A DNA stretch of 64,000 bases from Rhodothermales bacterium (GTDB lineage: Bacteria > Bacteroidota > Rhodothermia > Rhodothermales > UBA10348): the NCBI GenBank assembly GCA_017643395.1, contig JAEPNP010000002.1:288290-352289 (forward strand), read 5' to 3'. A model generated the notes under the pieces. It had not been told where the DNA came from. It ran no database searches and saw only the letters and a program-made list of their open reading frames with translations. The first letter of the stretch is position 1, and every line of letters begins with the position of its first letter. Of the stretch, positions 53,486 to 61,977 are shown in pieces. The position numbers were made by a program, and so were the translations under genes.

Positions 53486-54133
53486 TTACCCCGCAGCCTC
53501 CTCCCAGGCCATTTGCAGGCAGACTCGCACGAGGTCATCCACCTCTTCCGGGCCGCCGAGGGGGATTCGCCATGTGATCCGGTCCTTCTTCGCAGCCCCG
53601 CCCGTGTCGACTATCCTGGCATTCGGCGGAGGCTGCCGGGCGCGAATACTCAATCCGAGGTCGACACGCTGCTGCGTGCTTGCCTTGACGTGCGCAAACA
53701 CATGCGCGCGGTAGAACGGAACCGTCGTCTTCGTCGGCGCGATGCGAACATCGGGGAATAGCTCAAGCACGGTCTGTACGGCCCGGTCGTGAATGGGCCT
53801 CAGATGGGCCTTTTTGCCTGCGTACTGGGCGTCAACCATGGCGGGTGCCGAGCGCAGGTAGTGGTCCGGATCAACACGGGATCGACCGTCCCCATGGGCA
53901 AATGAGGCTATACCGGACGCGGTGGTATTACCAAGCTTGTATGTTGCGCGCAGCCAGTCGCGACAGGCCCGTTCATCCCCGGGCCCTTCAGACAGTGCCA
54001 ATCGGACCCAGTCTTCCATGCTCCGTCCGGTCCGTTCCGGCATCGATGCGATAACCGATTGACTGTATGCGATGGCCGGGTGCACGGCGTATTGAGGGTG
54101 CCAGGACATGGGAAAACGATTGGGTGCCGCCAA
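53486..54133 (-). CDS. DUF4287/DUF5655 protein
   Basis: 215 aa; an internal ATG at 54109 is an equally good start and leaves more room after the terminator at 54150. The first part (MPERTGRSMEDWVRLALS, ACRDWLRATYKLGNTTAS) matches DUF4287; the second (HDRAVQTVLELFPDVRIAPT, then HVFAHVKASTQQRVDLGL) matches DUF5655. This pair is common in actinobacteria and other GC-rich bacteria; its function is not known. No metal-binding or catalytic motif is visible. Soluble. Confidence 0.85.
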   Translation of the reverse strand: MAAPNRFPMSWHPQYAVHPAIAYSQSVIASMPERTGRSMEDWVRLALSEGPGDERACRDWLRATYKLGNTTASGIASFAHGDGRSRVDPDHYLRSAPAMVDAQYAGKKAHLRPIHDRAVQTVLELFPDVRIAPTKTTVPFYRAHVFAHVKASTQQRVDLGLSIRARQPPPNARIVDTGGAAKKDRITWRIPLGGPEEVDDLVRVCLQMAWEEAAG

Positions 54134-54149
54134 ATCTACCTAAACGAAA

Positions 54150-54175
54150 CAGGCCGGACATTGCTGTCCGGCCTG
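54150..54175 (-). terminator. Rho-independent terminator after the T9SS propeller gene
   Basis: Perfect 11-base arms CAGGCCGGACA and TGTCCGGCCTG around a TTGC loop. On the minus strand the hairpin is followed by TTTCGTTTAGG. It lies 80 bases beyond the stop of the gene at 54255-55667. Confidence 0.75.
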
Positions 54176-54254
54176 TCGGTCCTGGAACGGGCGGTGGGTG
54201 TTTCGCAAGTCCGCTGCGATGCCCGTTCGGAAGGGACTACCTCCTCCGAGAGGT

Positions 54255-55667
54255 CTACTTCACAAGCGACATGGTTCGGGTCAGACTCTGATCACCTGCA
54301 TCCAGACGATAGAGATAGAGGCCGCTCGGCATGCCGGCAGCTTCAAACGTGACGGTGTGTGAACCCGCCGCGCGAGTGCCCTGGGCGAGGACGGCGACTT
54401 CGCGACCCAGTACATCGAACACCCGCAGAGACACGTCGGCCTGAGTGGGGAGATCGAATGTGATCGAGGTGGTCGGATTGAACGGGTTCGGGTAGTTCTG
54501 ACGAAGGGTGTAGCCTTCTGGCACGTCATTCTGCGGCGATACCTCGGTTGAGGAGGCGGCGACCACTTCGTGCACGCCGTTGGCCGTGCCGGCAAAGACC
54601 GCCCCGGAGGGAGCCACTGCCACCGTCGATACCTGCTCGCCGCGAAGCGCGATCTGCGTGGGCGACGGAGATCCGGTAAAGTCAGTCGTGGTCAGCACAC
54701 CAAATCCCCAGGTAGCCATGTAGAGGGTTGTGCCGGCGTTGTTGAACGCGATGGACCGCACCTCGGGATAGGCGTTGTACGTGGTGCCGTCGACCAGGGT
54801 GAAGGACGAATCGGCCGCGGCCATGCGCGACCAGCTGCCGGAGGCGCTGGTGACGTCATCAAACCGCCACACACCGCCGGCCGTCGCGGCATACATCTGA
54901 TTCGCATTCGCCGGGTTCATCTCCAGGTCAAAGACGTGGCCACCCCCGGTTCCCGGTGCCGGATCGGCCGGCAGCAGGGTCGTATTGTCTGTGAACACAC
55001 TCCAGCCAGCACCGTGATCGGTAGACACGAAGACGCCGTAGCCAGGCGTGCCGGCATAGACGGTTCCAGCGGTGGTCGGGTGTGCAAGCAGCGCCCAGGG
55101 AAGCTGGCTGGACCCGCCGGGCAGCCGCCCGTTGAAGGTCCAGGAAGCTCCATGATCCTGCGAGATGAAGATGTTGCCGTCGTCGGCTGACAGGAAAATC
55201 ACGCTGTCGGCTGGAGACTGGGCGATGGCCTGAACCGTGTGTACCGCCAGCGAATCAAACGCCGACTTGGCCACTGCGGACCAGGATGAACCGCCGTCGG
55301 CGCTCGTGAACAGGCCGGTGGCATTGACATCGGTCTGCTGCCCACCTGAACCGGACGCGCCCGCCAGCACATTGCCGTTGGCCAGCACAACCATGTCATT
55401 GATGGTGATAGGCTTGGTCAGCCCGGAGGCCTCGTTCCACTTGTTCGTACCGACTGCCCCCGGAATGGTCCGGTAGATACCGAAGCTATGCGTCCCGACG
55501 ACCTGGACTTCATTGCCACCATCGGTAGTGAACACCACCGATTTGGCGTGAGCAAAGTCAGGAAACGCAATCTGCGCAGTGGAAGCGGGGGCGAGTGCAA
55601 CGCTGAGCAGTGCCAGCAGAGCAACCGGTCGCGCTACGCGGCCCATGACATTGTAAAAACCGATCAT
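54255..55667 (-). CDS. Secreted BNR/propeller protein with T9SS tail
   Basis: 470 aa from the ATG at 55667 (start of a signal peptide ending near APASTAQ); the frame is open to 55949 but that part overlaps the terminator of the previous gene and is not protein-like. The body holds BNR/sortilin-like repeats (TGLFTSADGGSSWSAVA, NIFISQDHGASWTFN, YGVFVSTDHGAGWSVF) forming a likely beta-propeller, and ends in a T9SS sorting domain (LRQNYPNPFNPTTSITF ... GLYLYRL). It is related over its full length to the last ~420 residues of the next gene (56005-60549). No enzyme motif. Surface role unknown. Confidence 0.88.
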   Translation of the reverse strand: MIGFYNVMGRVARPVALLALLSVALAPASTAQIAFPDFAHAKSVVFTTDGGNEVQVVGTHSFGIYRTIPGAVGTNKWNEASGLTKPITINDMVVLANGNVLAGASGSGGQQTDVNATGLFTSADGGSSWSAVAKSAFDSLAVHTVQAIAQSPADSVIFLSADDGNIFISQDHGASWTFNGRLPGGSSQLPWALLAHPTTAGTVYAGTPGYGVFVSTDHGAGWSVFTDNTTLLPADPAPGTGGGHVFDLEMNPANANQMYAATAGGVWRFDDVTSASGSWSRMAAADSSFTLVDGTTYNAYPEVRSIAFNNAGTTLYMATWGFGVLTTTDFTGSPSPTQIALRGEQVSTVAVAPSGAVFAGTANGVHEVVAASSTEVSPQNDVPEGYTLRQNYPNPFNPTTSITFDLPTQADVSLRVFDVLGREVAVLAQGTRAAGSHTVTFEAAGMPSGLYLYRLDAGDQSLTRTMSLVK

Positions 55668-56004
55668 GTTGGGGTGATCCTCCCGAGGACGAAGTAAACG
55701 TGGGTGACTTCGCCGATTCGTAATTGGCGTTCGCGGCAGAAAAGAGCTGTGTACATCGACAGCCGAAACGGCGCGACCCAGAGGGCAATCATCGTTGACC
55801 AATCCCGAACGAATCCGGGAACGGTCATTTGTGGGATACGGACCAGAACAAAAAATTTGCGACACCCCGCGCCTCGAATCGGTCACGACCTGCCACCAAT
55901 CGGCCAGCAATCGCTGTCCGATTCGCGTCAAAACGCCCAAAAACAGCACGGCCGGGCGGATCCTGATCCGCCCGGCCGCTACGTCCGATTTGTGCTGCCT
56001 CGTG
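55668..56004. other. Intergenic region with terminator and likely promoter
   Basis: About 340 bases between two minus-strand T9SS genes. The side near 56004 holds a strong hairpin (55949-55978). The rest has some AT-rich words (CAAAAAATTTG at about 55848) that may belong to the promoter of the gene starting at 55667. No open frame of interest. Confidence 0.6.
55949..55978 (-). terminator. Rho-independent terminator after the 1514-aa gene
   Basis: Perfect 14-base arms CGGCCGGGCGGATC and GATCCGCCCGGCCG with a 2-base centre. On the minus strand it is followed by TGCTGTTTTTGGGCGTTTT. It lies 26 bases beyond the stop at 56005. Confidence 0.85.
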
Positions 56005-59000
56005 CTACTTGAGCAGCATCATCACCCTGTCCAGCGAGGCCCCCGGCGTGCGCAATCGATAGACGTACGGGCCGCTGGGTAGTCGGGAAGCGTCGAATAC
56101 GACACTGTGCTCCCCGGCCGGAAGGAGTCCATCGACCAGAACCGCGACCTCGCGACCCATGACGTCATGCACCGAGAGGCGAACCTCTGCCGACTGCGGC
56201 AATGCAAACGACAGGTTGGTCGACGGGTTGAAGGGGTTGGGATAGTTCTGATGCAGGGAAAGTCCGGTCGGCAGTTCTGCCGGTGGCTCTGCGTCCGTGC
56301 TCACGCTGCTGAGGGAGAGTCCCACCGCACCACCCGTAGCGGGCCCGGCCCACAGCTTCTTGCCGTCAGGCGTCACGCCGACCACGCCGACCTGCTGCAG
56401 GCGCAGTGTCACGTTGGTCCAGGAAGGCAACGTCGCGCGATCGCTCGGAAGCTCAAAGACGCCGCCTCCCCAGGTCGCCACATACATGCGACCGGTGGCG
56501 GTAGGCAACGGATCGACAGGGCCAAACGCGATGGAACGGACTTCAGTGAACTTGCCGAGCCCGGATGACGCATCGACCCAGGTCACTCCGCTGTCCTGCG
56601 AATAGAAAATGCCTCGCGACGTGCCCGCCCAGAGGGTCGTCGGCGTGAGTTCCGGGTCGAACGCCAGGTCAAAGACGTGGATGGATCCGTTGTTAGGCAT
56701 GGCGCCTTCGGATATCCGGACCCAGGTCTCTCCGTAGTCGTCACTGCGAAACACGCCGTCACCGAAGGTGCCTGCGTAGACACGGCCTGAGACGGCCGGG
56801 TCTGCCACCATGGTCCACGGCGTGTGGGCTGCGCCCTCAGGCAGACGACCTGCGAAATCCCAGAAGCCGCCGGAGAGCCGCCAGATCTGCCCATCGTCCG
56901 CGGAGATGTACAGGATGCCGTCTAGCTCGGACTCGGCCACGGCATGCACGATGGTCAGCGTGGGGCCGCCGAAGTCCACGGCATCCCAACTGCGTCCGCC
57001 GTCCGTCGAGCTGTACATGCCGGCCCAACCGTGAGCCGCCAGATACATGGTGCCTGTCGAAGCTACCAGGACTTCATTGACCACCAGCGGCGAAGGCAAG
57101 CCCCCGCGAACCGGGGCCCAGCGACTGCCGATGAAGCCCGGCAGACTGCGGTACAGCCCCTGATTGAACGTACCAGCGAAGGTCTCCACCATGCCGCCGG
57201 AGTTCACGCGGAAGTCCACGGCCTGTACAAGCACATTTTCCGGGAAGCGCACGGGACGGCGGTACTCGATGGTCGAGCTTGCCGAGTTGTTGCTCGCTAC
57301 CGGATCGGTCGGCGTCGCGACGGCGATCAGAGCCGAATTCGTCTCGGTGCCCGGAGTCGAGCCGGAGACGCTGGCCCGGTACGTCATGGTTGCGGACTCA
57401 CCGGCCGCCAGGTCAATCCCGTTCCAGGTGATGGTGCCACCGGCGCCACCCGAGTAGGCCGTGGCACCCTCACTCACGGTGGGGCTGCAAGCACACGTCA
57501 AGCGGGACGGGAGGTCATCGGTGATCTCTATACCGGTAGCATCACTCGGCCCGTTGTTGCTCACCGTGATGGTAAAGACCAGCACATCTTCGGGGTAGGC
57601 AACGACCGTTTCCGGCGTCTTGGACAAGGCCAGATCGGCAGTGGACGGGTCGTCAATCTGCGTCTCGATACCGCTGAAGGAAACCGTGTTCCGGTTCGTA
57701 AATGTCCAGGACCCCGAGCCGCCAACGTTGGTCAGCGACGCCCCGGTGGTGCCGACAAGCGCGATATCAAGCACGTCGCCAGGCGCGCCGGTCGGGATTC
57801 CCCCGTTCACGGTGATGGCGTAATTCGCGCTTGGTGTGATATTGAATCGGTCCTCCCCATCGTCGCCGTTGATCACCGGATCCACCGCGAATCCGCTGTC
57901 CAGCGCGGTCATGGTGATGGTATCGTCACCCGATCCGAGATTGACCGTCAGGGAGGTAGTCGGATTGAGAAAGGTGACGGACTCCGCCATGTCGGAATCG
58001 ATGAAAGAGTAGCCATTGCCGGCCACCCCATCGTCCGAAAGGGTCACGGATTCGGACCCACCAGTGAAGGTGAACACGCGGTTGACGGCCGAGAGGTTGT
58101 CAATAATCGGGTCCAACCCCGTGTAGGTCGCCACCAGCGTTCCATCCACGTCGACGGTGCCGTCATTGGCGTTGAAGAACGTGTGCGTGACCGTGTTGAG
58201 CCCGGAGCCACCGGACAGGGTGATGGTGTCGAACCCCGCCCCGGCGTTGAATGCAATTCCTCCGGCGGGAAGCGAGCCCAGGAGGTTGAGATTGATGTCC
58301 AGCGTGTCATTGCCGGCCGTGCCGGTGATGACAATGGCGTTCACGGCAGACGGACTGCCCCGGAAAATCTCCACGCCGTTCTGGATGATGACCAGTTGCC
58401 CGGCGTCAAGCTCCATGGACGTGGCCGTCGCCGTTCCGGTGCCACTGACGTTGCCCTGGACCTGCACGGTCGCCGCTCCCGCAGAACTGTCGAACGCATC
58501 CTGGGCGTTGGAGAAATAGGCCACAGAGCCTGCCGGCGCACTGAATCCGTTGAGCGATGGGCTGGTGGACAAGGCGTACGGCTCGAGTGCCGTGGCATTC
58601 ACCGAGGCGAGGCTCGAGGCGTTGAGAACGAATACCGATGCCCCCGTGAAGCTCGAGTTTTGCTCTGACACCGAGGAGTTGATTGCCTCCAGCACCACAC
58701 CGAGCTCTGTGCCGGAGTACGTGTTGCCGGTAACGGAGGCCCCGCCATCGTCGGCCCCGCCATCGTCATCCTGAAGGATGGCCACGCCCACGCCAGGCTG
58801 CGTGGCAAATACACCGTGCGTGCCGTCCTTCAGGCCCACAAACCGGTTGCCGGAGATGGTTGCACCCGCACCCGCTGAAGCGCCCGAGATGCTCATCAGA
58901 AACACTCCGGCGCCGCCCGACAGCCCGTTCGTCACCGCGCTTCCACCCAGGTTGTTGACTTCATTTCCCTGGATCGTCAGGTCGGTGATAGCGCCACGGT

Positions 59001-60549
59001 TGCCGACTGAGCCTCCGCCAAGGCCCCAGATGCCGTATGCATAGGTGAAGGACGAACTGTTGGGATTGGCGCCGGAATAGTCGCGGAAGAAGCTGTTCTG
59101 CACCGTCACTCCGTCAAAGGCCCCGAACAGCTTCACACCGGCCCACGTCAGGTGATTGCCGGTCACGTCAAATCCATCGATGGAAACGTCGGACGCCTGA
59201 ACGTCGAACCCAACGGCTTGACCAGAGGCATCCAGAATGGTCTCGGAAGCACTCCCGGAAGTACGACTCGTCACCGCAGTTCCTGCCCCGGCGCCCTGGA
59301 ATGAGAGCGCCTTCGTAGCGGTCACGGACTCGGCAAAGGTGCCCGCACCCACGTGGACCGTTTCACCTGCAAACGCGCGATCGTGGGCCCACTGAATGGT
59401 GCGGCAAGGATTGGACGCGTCGGTGCAGATGTTGAAGTTGTCTGACCCTGTGGAAGACACGTAGCGGTCTTGCCCGGTCGGGAAGTAGGCCTTTGAAGTG
59501 ACACCGCTCGCCGGAAATACCACGAGGTGATCATCGTCGCGGGTATTGAAGGGTTGAAGCGGAGCCTCGTTGACTTCGCCCAAACCGTCGAGCTGCTTGA
59601 CCAGGACATCGACATTCGAGAACGAACTGTTGCTCTCGGTGACCCGGCTCGCATCGGTCTGCATCACGACGCCAAGAACCAGATCACTGTAGGTATTGGC
59701 TGTGATCTGAACGCCGGAATCGATGCGGCCGTTGTCGTCATCCTGCAGAAGGGCCGCGCCCAGACCCGGCTGCGGCCAGAGCGTGTGTGAGCCATCGGCC
59801 ATGTCCGAGAACGTATTCGCCGCAATCAGCGCGCCGGTGCCCGTGTTGTTGCCCTCCAGGCTCATCAGGAAAAGACCTGCGCCACCAGAAACGTGACCTG
59901 ACCCCAGCGCGGCACCACCCAGGTCATAGATGTGGTTGGCGTTGATCGTCAGCCGCTGGATGCTTCCCCGGCTGCCGACAGAGCCGCCGCCAAGTGCCCA
60001 GATGCCGTAGGCGTACGAGAACGAACTCGAGTTCGGGTTCTCGTTAGCCATGCCGTGGATGAAGTTGTACCGGATGTCCACGAACTCCCGGGTACCGAAC
60101 ATGCGCACGCCCGCCCACGTGCTTGCGTCACCGAGGATGTCGAATCCATCAATGATCACGTTGTCGGCCTGCACATCGAAGCCAAAGGGCAATCCACGCA
60201 CGTCAAGGATCGATTCCGTGCCGGATCCCGCGGTCCGGGATGACGTCGCGGTGCCGGACTGAGCGCCGTTCAGAGTCAGCGCCTTGTCAATAACCACGGA
60301 TTCGGCATAGGTGCCCGCAGCGACGGAGATCTCATCGCCCGAAGACGCTTTGCCGATTGCCGCCGATATGGTTTGGCAGGCGGTTCCAGGCGTTGTGCAC
60401 GCGGCTGCATCATTGCCTCCCGGGGCGACATAGAAATCCTGGGCCTGGCTGACCTGGGCCAGGCACGGCAGCAGTGCCATGAATAGCACGGTGCGCCGGA
60501 AGCCGACGGCGCTGGCGGGCGCCGCCGAAGGGGCGGTTCTGGCAAACAT
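56005..60549 (-). CDS. Giant secreted beta-helix/DUF11/propeller protein with T9SS tail
   Basis: 1514 aa, signal peptide to about residue 36 (VSQAQ). Residues 38-333 and 362-659 are two copies of a parallel beta-helix module of the pectate-lyase-like kind, each opening with a choice-of-anchor-like start (FYVAPGGND; RYVSSTGSD). A repetitive Gly/Asp-rich region follows (about 690-950: GTAGNDTLDINLNLLGS, GSGDDTITMTALDSG), which resembles Ca2+-binding adhesin repeats. A DUF11 domain comes next (about 970-1085: LSKTPETVVAYPEDVLVFTI, VSNNGPSDATGIEITDDLPS), then a BNR propeller and T9SS tail paralogous to 54255-55667. Likely a surface adhesin or polysaccharide-binding protein. A weak promoter-like pair (TTGTAA/TACATA) lies at 60652-60682. 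Confidence 0.88.
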   Translation of the reverse strand: MFARTAPSAAPASAVGFRRTVLFMALLPCLAQVSQAQDFYVAPGGNDAAACTTPGTACQTISAAIGKASSGDEISVAAGTYAESVVIDKALTLNGAQSGTATSSRTAGSGTESILDVRGLPFGFDVQADNVIIDGFDILGDASTWAGVRMFGTREFVDIRYNFIHGMANENPNSSSFSYAYGIWALGGGSVGSRGSIQRLTINANHIYDLGGAALGSGHVSGGAGLFLMSLEGNNTGTGALIAANTFSDMADGSHTLWPQPGLGAALLQDDDNGRIDSGVQITANTYSDLVLGVVMQTDASRVTESNSSFSNVDVLVKQLDGLGEVNEAPLQPFNTRDDDHLVVFPASGVTSKAYFPTGQDRYVSSTGSDNFNICTDASNPCRTIQWAHDRAFAGETVHVGAGTFAESVTATKALSFQGAGAGTAVTSRTSGSASETILDASGQAVGFDVQASDVSIDGFDVTGNHLTWAGVKLFGAFDGVTVQNSFFRDYSGANPNSSSFTYAYGIWGLGGGSVGNRGAITDLTIQGNEVNNLGGSAVTNGLSGGAGVFLMSISGASAGAGATISGNRFVGLKDGTHGVFATQPGVGVAILQDDDGGADDGGASVTGNTYSGTELGVVLEAINSSVSEQNSSFTGASVFVLNASSLASVNATALEPYALSTSPSLNGFSAPAGSVAYFSNAQDAFDSSAGAATVQVQGNVSGTGTATATSMELDAGQLVIIQNGVEIFRGSPSAVNAIVITGTAGNDTLDINLNLLGSLPAGGIAFNAGAGFDTITLSGGSGLNTVTHTFFNANDGTVDVDGTLVATYTGLDPIIDNLSAVNRVFTFTGGSESVTLSDDGVAGNGYSFIDSDMAESVTFLNPTTSLTVNLGSGDDTITMTALDSGFAVDPVINGDDGEDRFNITPSANYAITVNGGIPTGAPGDVLDIALVGTTGASLTNVGGSGSWTFTNRNTVSFSGIETQIDDPSTADLALSKTPETVVAYPEDVLVFTITVSNNGPSDATGIEITDDLPSRLTCACSPTVSEGATAYSGGAGGTITWNGIDLAAGESATMTYRASVSGSTPGTETNSALIAVATPTDPVASNNSASSTIEYRRPVRFPENVLVQAVDFRVNSGGMVETFAGTFNQGLYRSLPGFIGSRWAPVRGGLPSPLVVNEVLVASTGTMYLAAHGWAGMYSSTDGGRSWDAVDFGGPTLTIVHAVAESELDGILYISADDGQIWRLSGGFWDFAGRLPEGAAHTPWTMVADPAVSGRVYAGTFGDGVFRSDDYGETWVRISEGAMPNNGSIHVFDLAFDPELTPTTLWAGTSRGIFYSQDSGVTWVDASSGLGKFTEVRSIAFGPVDPLPTATGRMYVATWGGGVFELPSDRATLPSWTNVTLRLQQVGVVGVTPDGKKLWAGPATGGAVGLSLSSVSTDAEPPAELPTGLSLHQNYPNPFNPSTNLSFALPQSAEVRLSVHDVMGREVAVLVDGLLPAGEHSVVFDASRLPSGPYVYRLRTPGASLDRVMMLLK
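58573..59466 (-). repeat. Beta-helix module, second copy
   Basis: Residues 362-659 of the 1514-aa protein. Matches the first copy block by block: GFDVQASDVSIDGFDV, TWAGVKLFG, NPNSSSFTYAYGIWGLGG, GGAGVFLMS, GVAILQDDD and NTYSGTELGVVL. Confidence 0.85.
59551..60438 (-). repeat. Beta-helix module, first copy
   Basis: Residues 38-333 of the 1514-aa protein: GFDVQADNVIIDGFDI, TWAGVRMFG, NPNSSSFSYAYGIWALGG, GGAGLFLMS, GAALLQDDD and NTYSDLVLGVVM. The two copies are separated by about 28 residues. Confidence 0.85.
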
Positions 60550-60707
60550 GTGTAGGAACAGAGCGCCCTCTGGGCTGCCGGGGTTCCTGGCGGGAAACTC
60601 CGGCGGGGCGGTCCGCTGTGGGTGTGTGGGTGGCGGACGGGTACTAAAACTTATGTAAGGAACGCGAAAGTACCCGTTACAATCGTCTTACGTAGAAAAA
60701 TTCCGGA

Positions 60708-60725
60708 TTCGCGAGGCGTCGCGAA
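60708..60725 (-). terminator. Hairpin after the PPK2 gene, possible terminator
   Basis: Arms TTCGCGA and TCGCGAA around GGCG. T-rich tracts lie on both sides (CTTTTTTTGTTCTTTTTT on the plus strand; TCCGGAATTTTT on the minus strand), so it may work in both directions. It is 47 bases beyond the PPK2 stop at 60773. Confidence 0.5.
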
Positions 60726-60772
60726 CTTTTTTTGTTCTTTTTTGCAAGTCGTTGTGCGACAACACGTACAAA

Positions 60773-61606
60773 CTACACCAAAGACTCCGGCGGATAGTCG
60801 TTTGGGTCGAATTCCGGGGGTGGGAACGTCGGGTTCATCGCCTTGAGTGCATTTACCAGAAGTTGAGCCACCACCAGGTTCCGGTACCACCTGGTCTCAG
60901 CCGGCACAACGTACCAGGGGCACTGCTCGGTGGAGCACTCCTGCAGCGCACGCTGATAGGCCTCCATGTAGGCGTCCCAATGCGCCCGCTCCTTGAGATC
61001 GGACGGGTTGAACTTCCAGTGCTTGTCGGGACGCCTCAGACGCCTGCGCAGGCGTTCCAGCTGGTACTCCTTGGAGATGTTGAGCATCACTTTGATGATG
61101 CGGGTTCCGTTGTCCGAAAGCATGCGCTCATACTCCCGAATCTCCCGGTAGCGACGGGCGATGACCTCCGGGGGCACCCATCCGTGCACTTTCACGATCA
61201 GCACGTCCTCGTAGTGCGACCGGTTGTAGACGCCGATGCGACCGCGCGGTGGCGTGTCCCGGTGAATGCGCCACAGGTAGTCCCGTGCGAGTTCGTTGGC
61301 AGACGGCTTCTTGAAGTTGCGCACCCAAACCCCCTGGGGATTGATGCCGGTCAGCACCGAACGCAGCGTGCTGTCCTTACCCCCCGTGTCCATCGCCTGA
61401 AGGACCAGAAGCAGGGACTGCTCGGACTCGGCATAGAGCCGCTCCTGAAGCTCGGCCGCCTCTCGGTTGAGGCCCTTGAGGTGCTCTCTGGCCTCCGCCT
61501 TGCTCATTTCAAGGCCCTGCGTATCTGATGTCGACAGGAGCGACAGATCAAAGCCCTGCTCAGGTCGAACGCGATGGGCTTCGGGGTTGACAGTCATGTG
61601 GTACAC
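60773..61606 (-). CDS. ppk2: Polyphosphate kinase 2 (PPK2)
   Basis: 277 aa (or 274 from ATG 61597). Single PPK2 domain: LLVLQAMDTGGKDSTLRSVL (P-loop), GVWVRNFKKPSANELARDYL, RIGVYNRSHYEDVLIVKVH (lid and metal site), and IIKVMLNISKEYQLERLRRR. The length fits one-domain class I or III enzymes, which use polyphosphate to phosphorylate nucleoside di- or monophosphates in the cytoplasm. Which nucleotide it prefers cannot be decided by eye. It is followed by a hairpin at 60708 and is divergent from the small gene at 61699. Confidence 0.94.
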   Translation of the reverse strand: MYHMTVNPEAHRVRPEQGFDLSLLSTSDTQGLEMSKAEAREHLKGLNREAAELQERLYAESEQSLLLVLQAMDTGGKDSTLRSVLTGINPQGVWVRNFKKPSANELARDYLWRIHRDTPPRGRIGVYNRSHYEDVLIVKVHGWVPPEVIARRYREIREYERMLSDNGTRIIKVMLNISKEYQLERLRRRLRRPDKHWKFNPSDLKERAHWDAYMEAYQRALQECSTEQCPWYVVPAETRWYRNLVVAQLLVNALKAMNPTFPPPEFDPNDYPPESLV

Positions 61607-61698
61607 GGAGGAGTTGCTGGAATGACGGCATGATAACTCGCGCGCCTTATGCAGGCCCGCCGGAGGCCGATACCCATCCGGACCCCCCTTGAAGAATC

Positions 61699-61977
61699 AT
61701 GCCGTCTCCCAACCACTCGCCTTCGGATGGCGCCGCCCCGAGCGTCTGGATCGCGCGTCAGACGCCATCGGGACCCGAGTTCAATCGGGAAATCCCCTTG
61801 CACGACCTGCTGGAGGCCATGCGTGCCCTGGCCGGCCGACTGCAGTGGATGGAAGCGAATCCCGGAAACGCCTGGCCCGGCCCCGACCCCACGGTTGGAG
61901 CGGCCCGACGCGACCGGACCACGGCACAACGAGCCAAGCGTGCAGGATCACGCGCGGCTTCCAAACCAGCCACTTGA
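61699..61977 (+). CDS. Small hypothetical protein
   Basis: 92 aa. The middle (FNREIPLHDLLEAMRALAGR, LQWMEANPGNAWPG) looks like an ordered helical part; the C-terminus is basic (RRDRTTAQRAKRAG) and could bind nucleic acid. No family recognised. Its stop overlaps the TTG start of the next gene as TTGA, which supports it being real and co-transcribed. Confidence 0.55.
   Translation: MPSPNHSPSDGAAPSVWIARQTPSGPEFNREIPLHDLLEAMRALAGRLQWMEANPGNAWPGPDPTVGAARRDRTTAQRAKRAGSRAASKPAT

Noticed and set aside
56944-58668. Plus-strand open frame of 574 codons inside the 1514-aa gene
   Set aside because: No domain and Arg/Gly/His-rich; it is the mirror of repetitive coding sequence.
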